Assembly (NCBI RefSeq): GCF_016901225.1
Contig: NZ_JAFEUL010000003.1
Span: 186,001-250,000 of the forward strand
From: Actibacterium sp. 188UL27-1
GTDB lineage: Bacteria > Pseudomonadota > Alphaproteobacteria > Rhodobacterales > Rhodobacteraceae
Length of the DNA stretch: 64,000 nucleotides
Reading direction: 5' to 3'
Position 1 is the stretch's first letter, and the number at the start of each line of letters is the position of its first letter. Below are positions 63,189 through 64,000 of the stretch, in pieces. The notes below the pieces were generated by a model. It searched no databases and was not told the origin of the DNA. It saw only the letters and a list, made by a program, of their open reading frames with translations. The position numbers and the translations under genes were made by a program.

Positions 63189-63896
63189 TCACTCCTGCTC
63201 CCTCACGACGCGCATCCCATAGGTGTTGAACGGCACATTGGGCGCGTTTGAAATCCGCTTGGTCATGCGCAGATCCGATGGCGGGCTCGACCAACTGCCG
63301 CTCATCAACACCCGCTCCTCGCAGGCCGCGGATTTGCAATCGCTGGTCCAGATCCAGACATTGCCCACGGCATCCAGCACGTTGAACGGGTTGGGCGGAT
63401 AGGTATCGACCGCCGTTGTACCCACCGCATCCAGCGGCCGACCACAGCCCAGGCAATTGGCCCGGTCCCGCCCGATCTGCTGGCCCCACCAGTAATTCGT
63501 CTTTTCAAATCCCATGACGGCATAGGTCAGCTCACTCGCCTTGGGCAGGCGGTAGGTCTGGCCGGTGGTCTCGGTCAACCAGTCGGCATAGGCCACCGCA
63601 CCCTGATAGGTCAGGCAAACCGCCGGATGATTGTCTTCCTGCGGAAAATGCGGACGGTTCCATTTGCAGCCCCAGCCGCGATTGACGTAATTCGTGGCCT
63701 CGGCAAAGGCCCGGAACTCGGCCAGGGTGACCGGCGCCCGGCTCATATACATCCCGTCGGGCAGGATCACCAATTCGGGGCAGGTCTCGCAATCCTTCAG
63801 CACCCGCAATTCCGGCTGCGGCAGCAGCAATTGCGCCGTGGCCATGGTCGCCGGTACAAGGCACAGCGCCACCAAAAAGGCTGCAAAACGCATCAT
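63189..63896 (-). CDS. Exported SUMF1/FGE-fold protein, tandem paralogue
   Basis: This 235-residue protein has a signal peptide (about 1-21) and a CETCP motif just after it that matches the CQTCP of its neighbour. The fold markers are MYMSRAPVTLAEFRAFAEAT, PAVCLTYQGAVAYADWLTETTG, TYRLPKASELTYAV, NPFNVLDAVGNVWIW and GMRVVREQE. It carries a further Cys pair NCLGCG. It starts 2 bases inside the end of an upstream gene and is separated from the next SUMF1 gene by 2 bases. The tandem pair is probably a duplication. Confidence 0.85.
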   Translation of the reverse strand: MMRFAAFLVALCLVPATMATAQLLLPQPELRVLKDCETCPELVILPDGMYMSRAPVTLAEFRAFAEATNYVNRGWGCKWNRPHFPQEDNHPAVCLTYQGAVAYADWLTETTGQTYRLPKASELTYAVMGFEKTNYWWGQQIGRDRANCLGCGRPLDAVGTTAVDTYPPNPFNVLDAVGNVWIWTSDCKSAACEERVLMSGSWSSPPSDLRMTKRISNAPNVPFNTYGMRVVREQE

Positions 63897-64000
63897 TGGC
63901 CCAAGCTCCGCAAAACCGGTTCCGCCCCGTCCACGCCCAGCGTGACGGCCACGGTCAGCAGGCTGCGGGCCTTTTCCATATCCCGCGCGCCACCGCGCCC
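63893..64000 (-). CDS. Partial gene at right edge (C-terminal 35 residues)
   Basis: An open frame enters from the right edge and ends at the TGA overlapping the SUMF1 start (ATGA). The visible end contains GGARDMEKARSLLTVAVTLG, helical and without a recognised domain. The overlap indicates that it leads the SUMF1 transcript. The name must await the rest of the gene. Confidence 0.55.
   Translation of the reverse strand, partial: GRGGARDMEKARSLLTVAVTLGVDGAEPVLRSLGQ

Noticed and set aside
1-64000. CRISPR arrays, phage genes, rRNA or replication origin
   Set aside because: No regularly spaced repeats, no structural or replication phage genes and no rRNA signatures were seen.

Overview
The window is GC-rich chromosomal DNA of an alphaproteobacterium, almost certainly a Rhodobacterales (Roseobacter-group) species. 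The evidence is the RegB-PrrC/SenC-RegA redox regulators beside ahcY, the tsaD/hemD/mitofilin/hemY block, the tsaE-amgK-murU-addB-addA block, the Smr/Tim44/FxsA/SecB block and the split hslV/hslU locus. These housekeeping genes are intact, overlap closely and fill 27-64 kb. No rRNA, CRISPR array, phage or replication origin was seen. There are two tRNAs: Leu(CAG) at 1777 and Thr(CGT) at 27149.

Region 1 (1-13 kb) is a decaying island. The left edge holds the end of an IS6-family element, then an intact NDUFA9-like gene and tRNA-Leu. From 2.2 to 13 kb runs a series of broken genes: a nucleoside deaminase, a DsbA-like piece and a ferredoxin-NADP reductase piece joined to each other, fdxA cut by a degenerate IS903-like element, a DUF971 gene, an AprA/fumarate-reductase-like flavoprotein with at least four lesions, a HEAT-repeat gene, an ABC permease, an unrecognised membrane protein, an ABC ATPase and a Crp/Fnr regulator. 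Interleaved with them are intact genes: an 8-Cys ferredoxin, an NMT1-type solute-binding protein, a SCO protein and a PCuAC copper chaperone. Together they look like the ruin of one substrate-import and flavin/Fe-S redox pathway.

Region 2 (13-26.6 kb, all minus strand) is a catabolic operon with two ABC importers: a PotABCD type (22.4-26.3 kb) and an NMT1/SsuB type (15.4-18 kb). Between and after them lie an amidohydrolase, a creatininase with all metal ligands and gating Trp positions conserved, two overlapping ureohydrolases, two SDR dehydrogenases and a PuuE-like polysaccharide deacetylase-fold hydrolase. A broken nucleoside deaminase lies at the head. The inferred role is use of creatinine or another cyclic/guanidino nitrogen compound. 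No creatinase (M24 family) is present, so a ureohydrolase may take that step. This is the strongest candidate for an undescribed pathway.

Region 3 (27-64 kb) is mostly core genome: tetrapyrrole and t6A tRNA modification genes, AhcY, RegBA, cell-wall recycling (AmgK/MurU), AddAB recombination, thioredoxin, HslVU protease and SecB. Accessory items are a Hen1-Pnkp RNA-repair pair (58.4-62.4 kb) and two tandem exported SUMF1-domain proteins at the right edge. Three 11-bp-phased copies of an 8-mer precede hslV.
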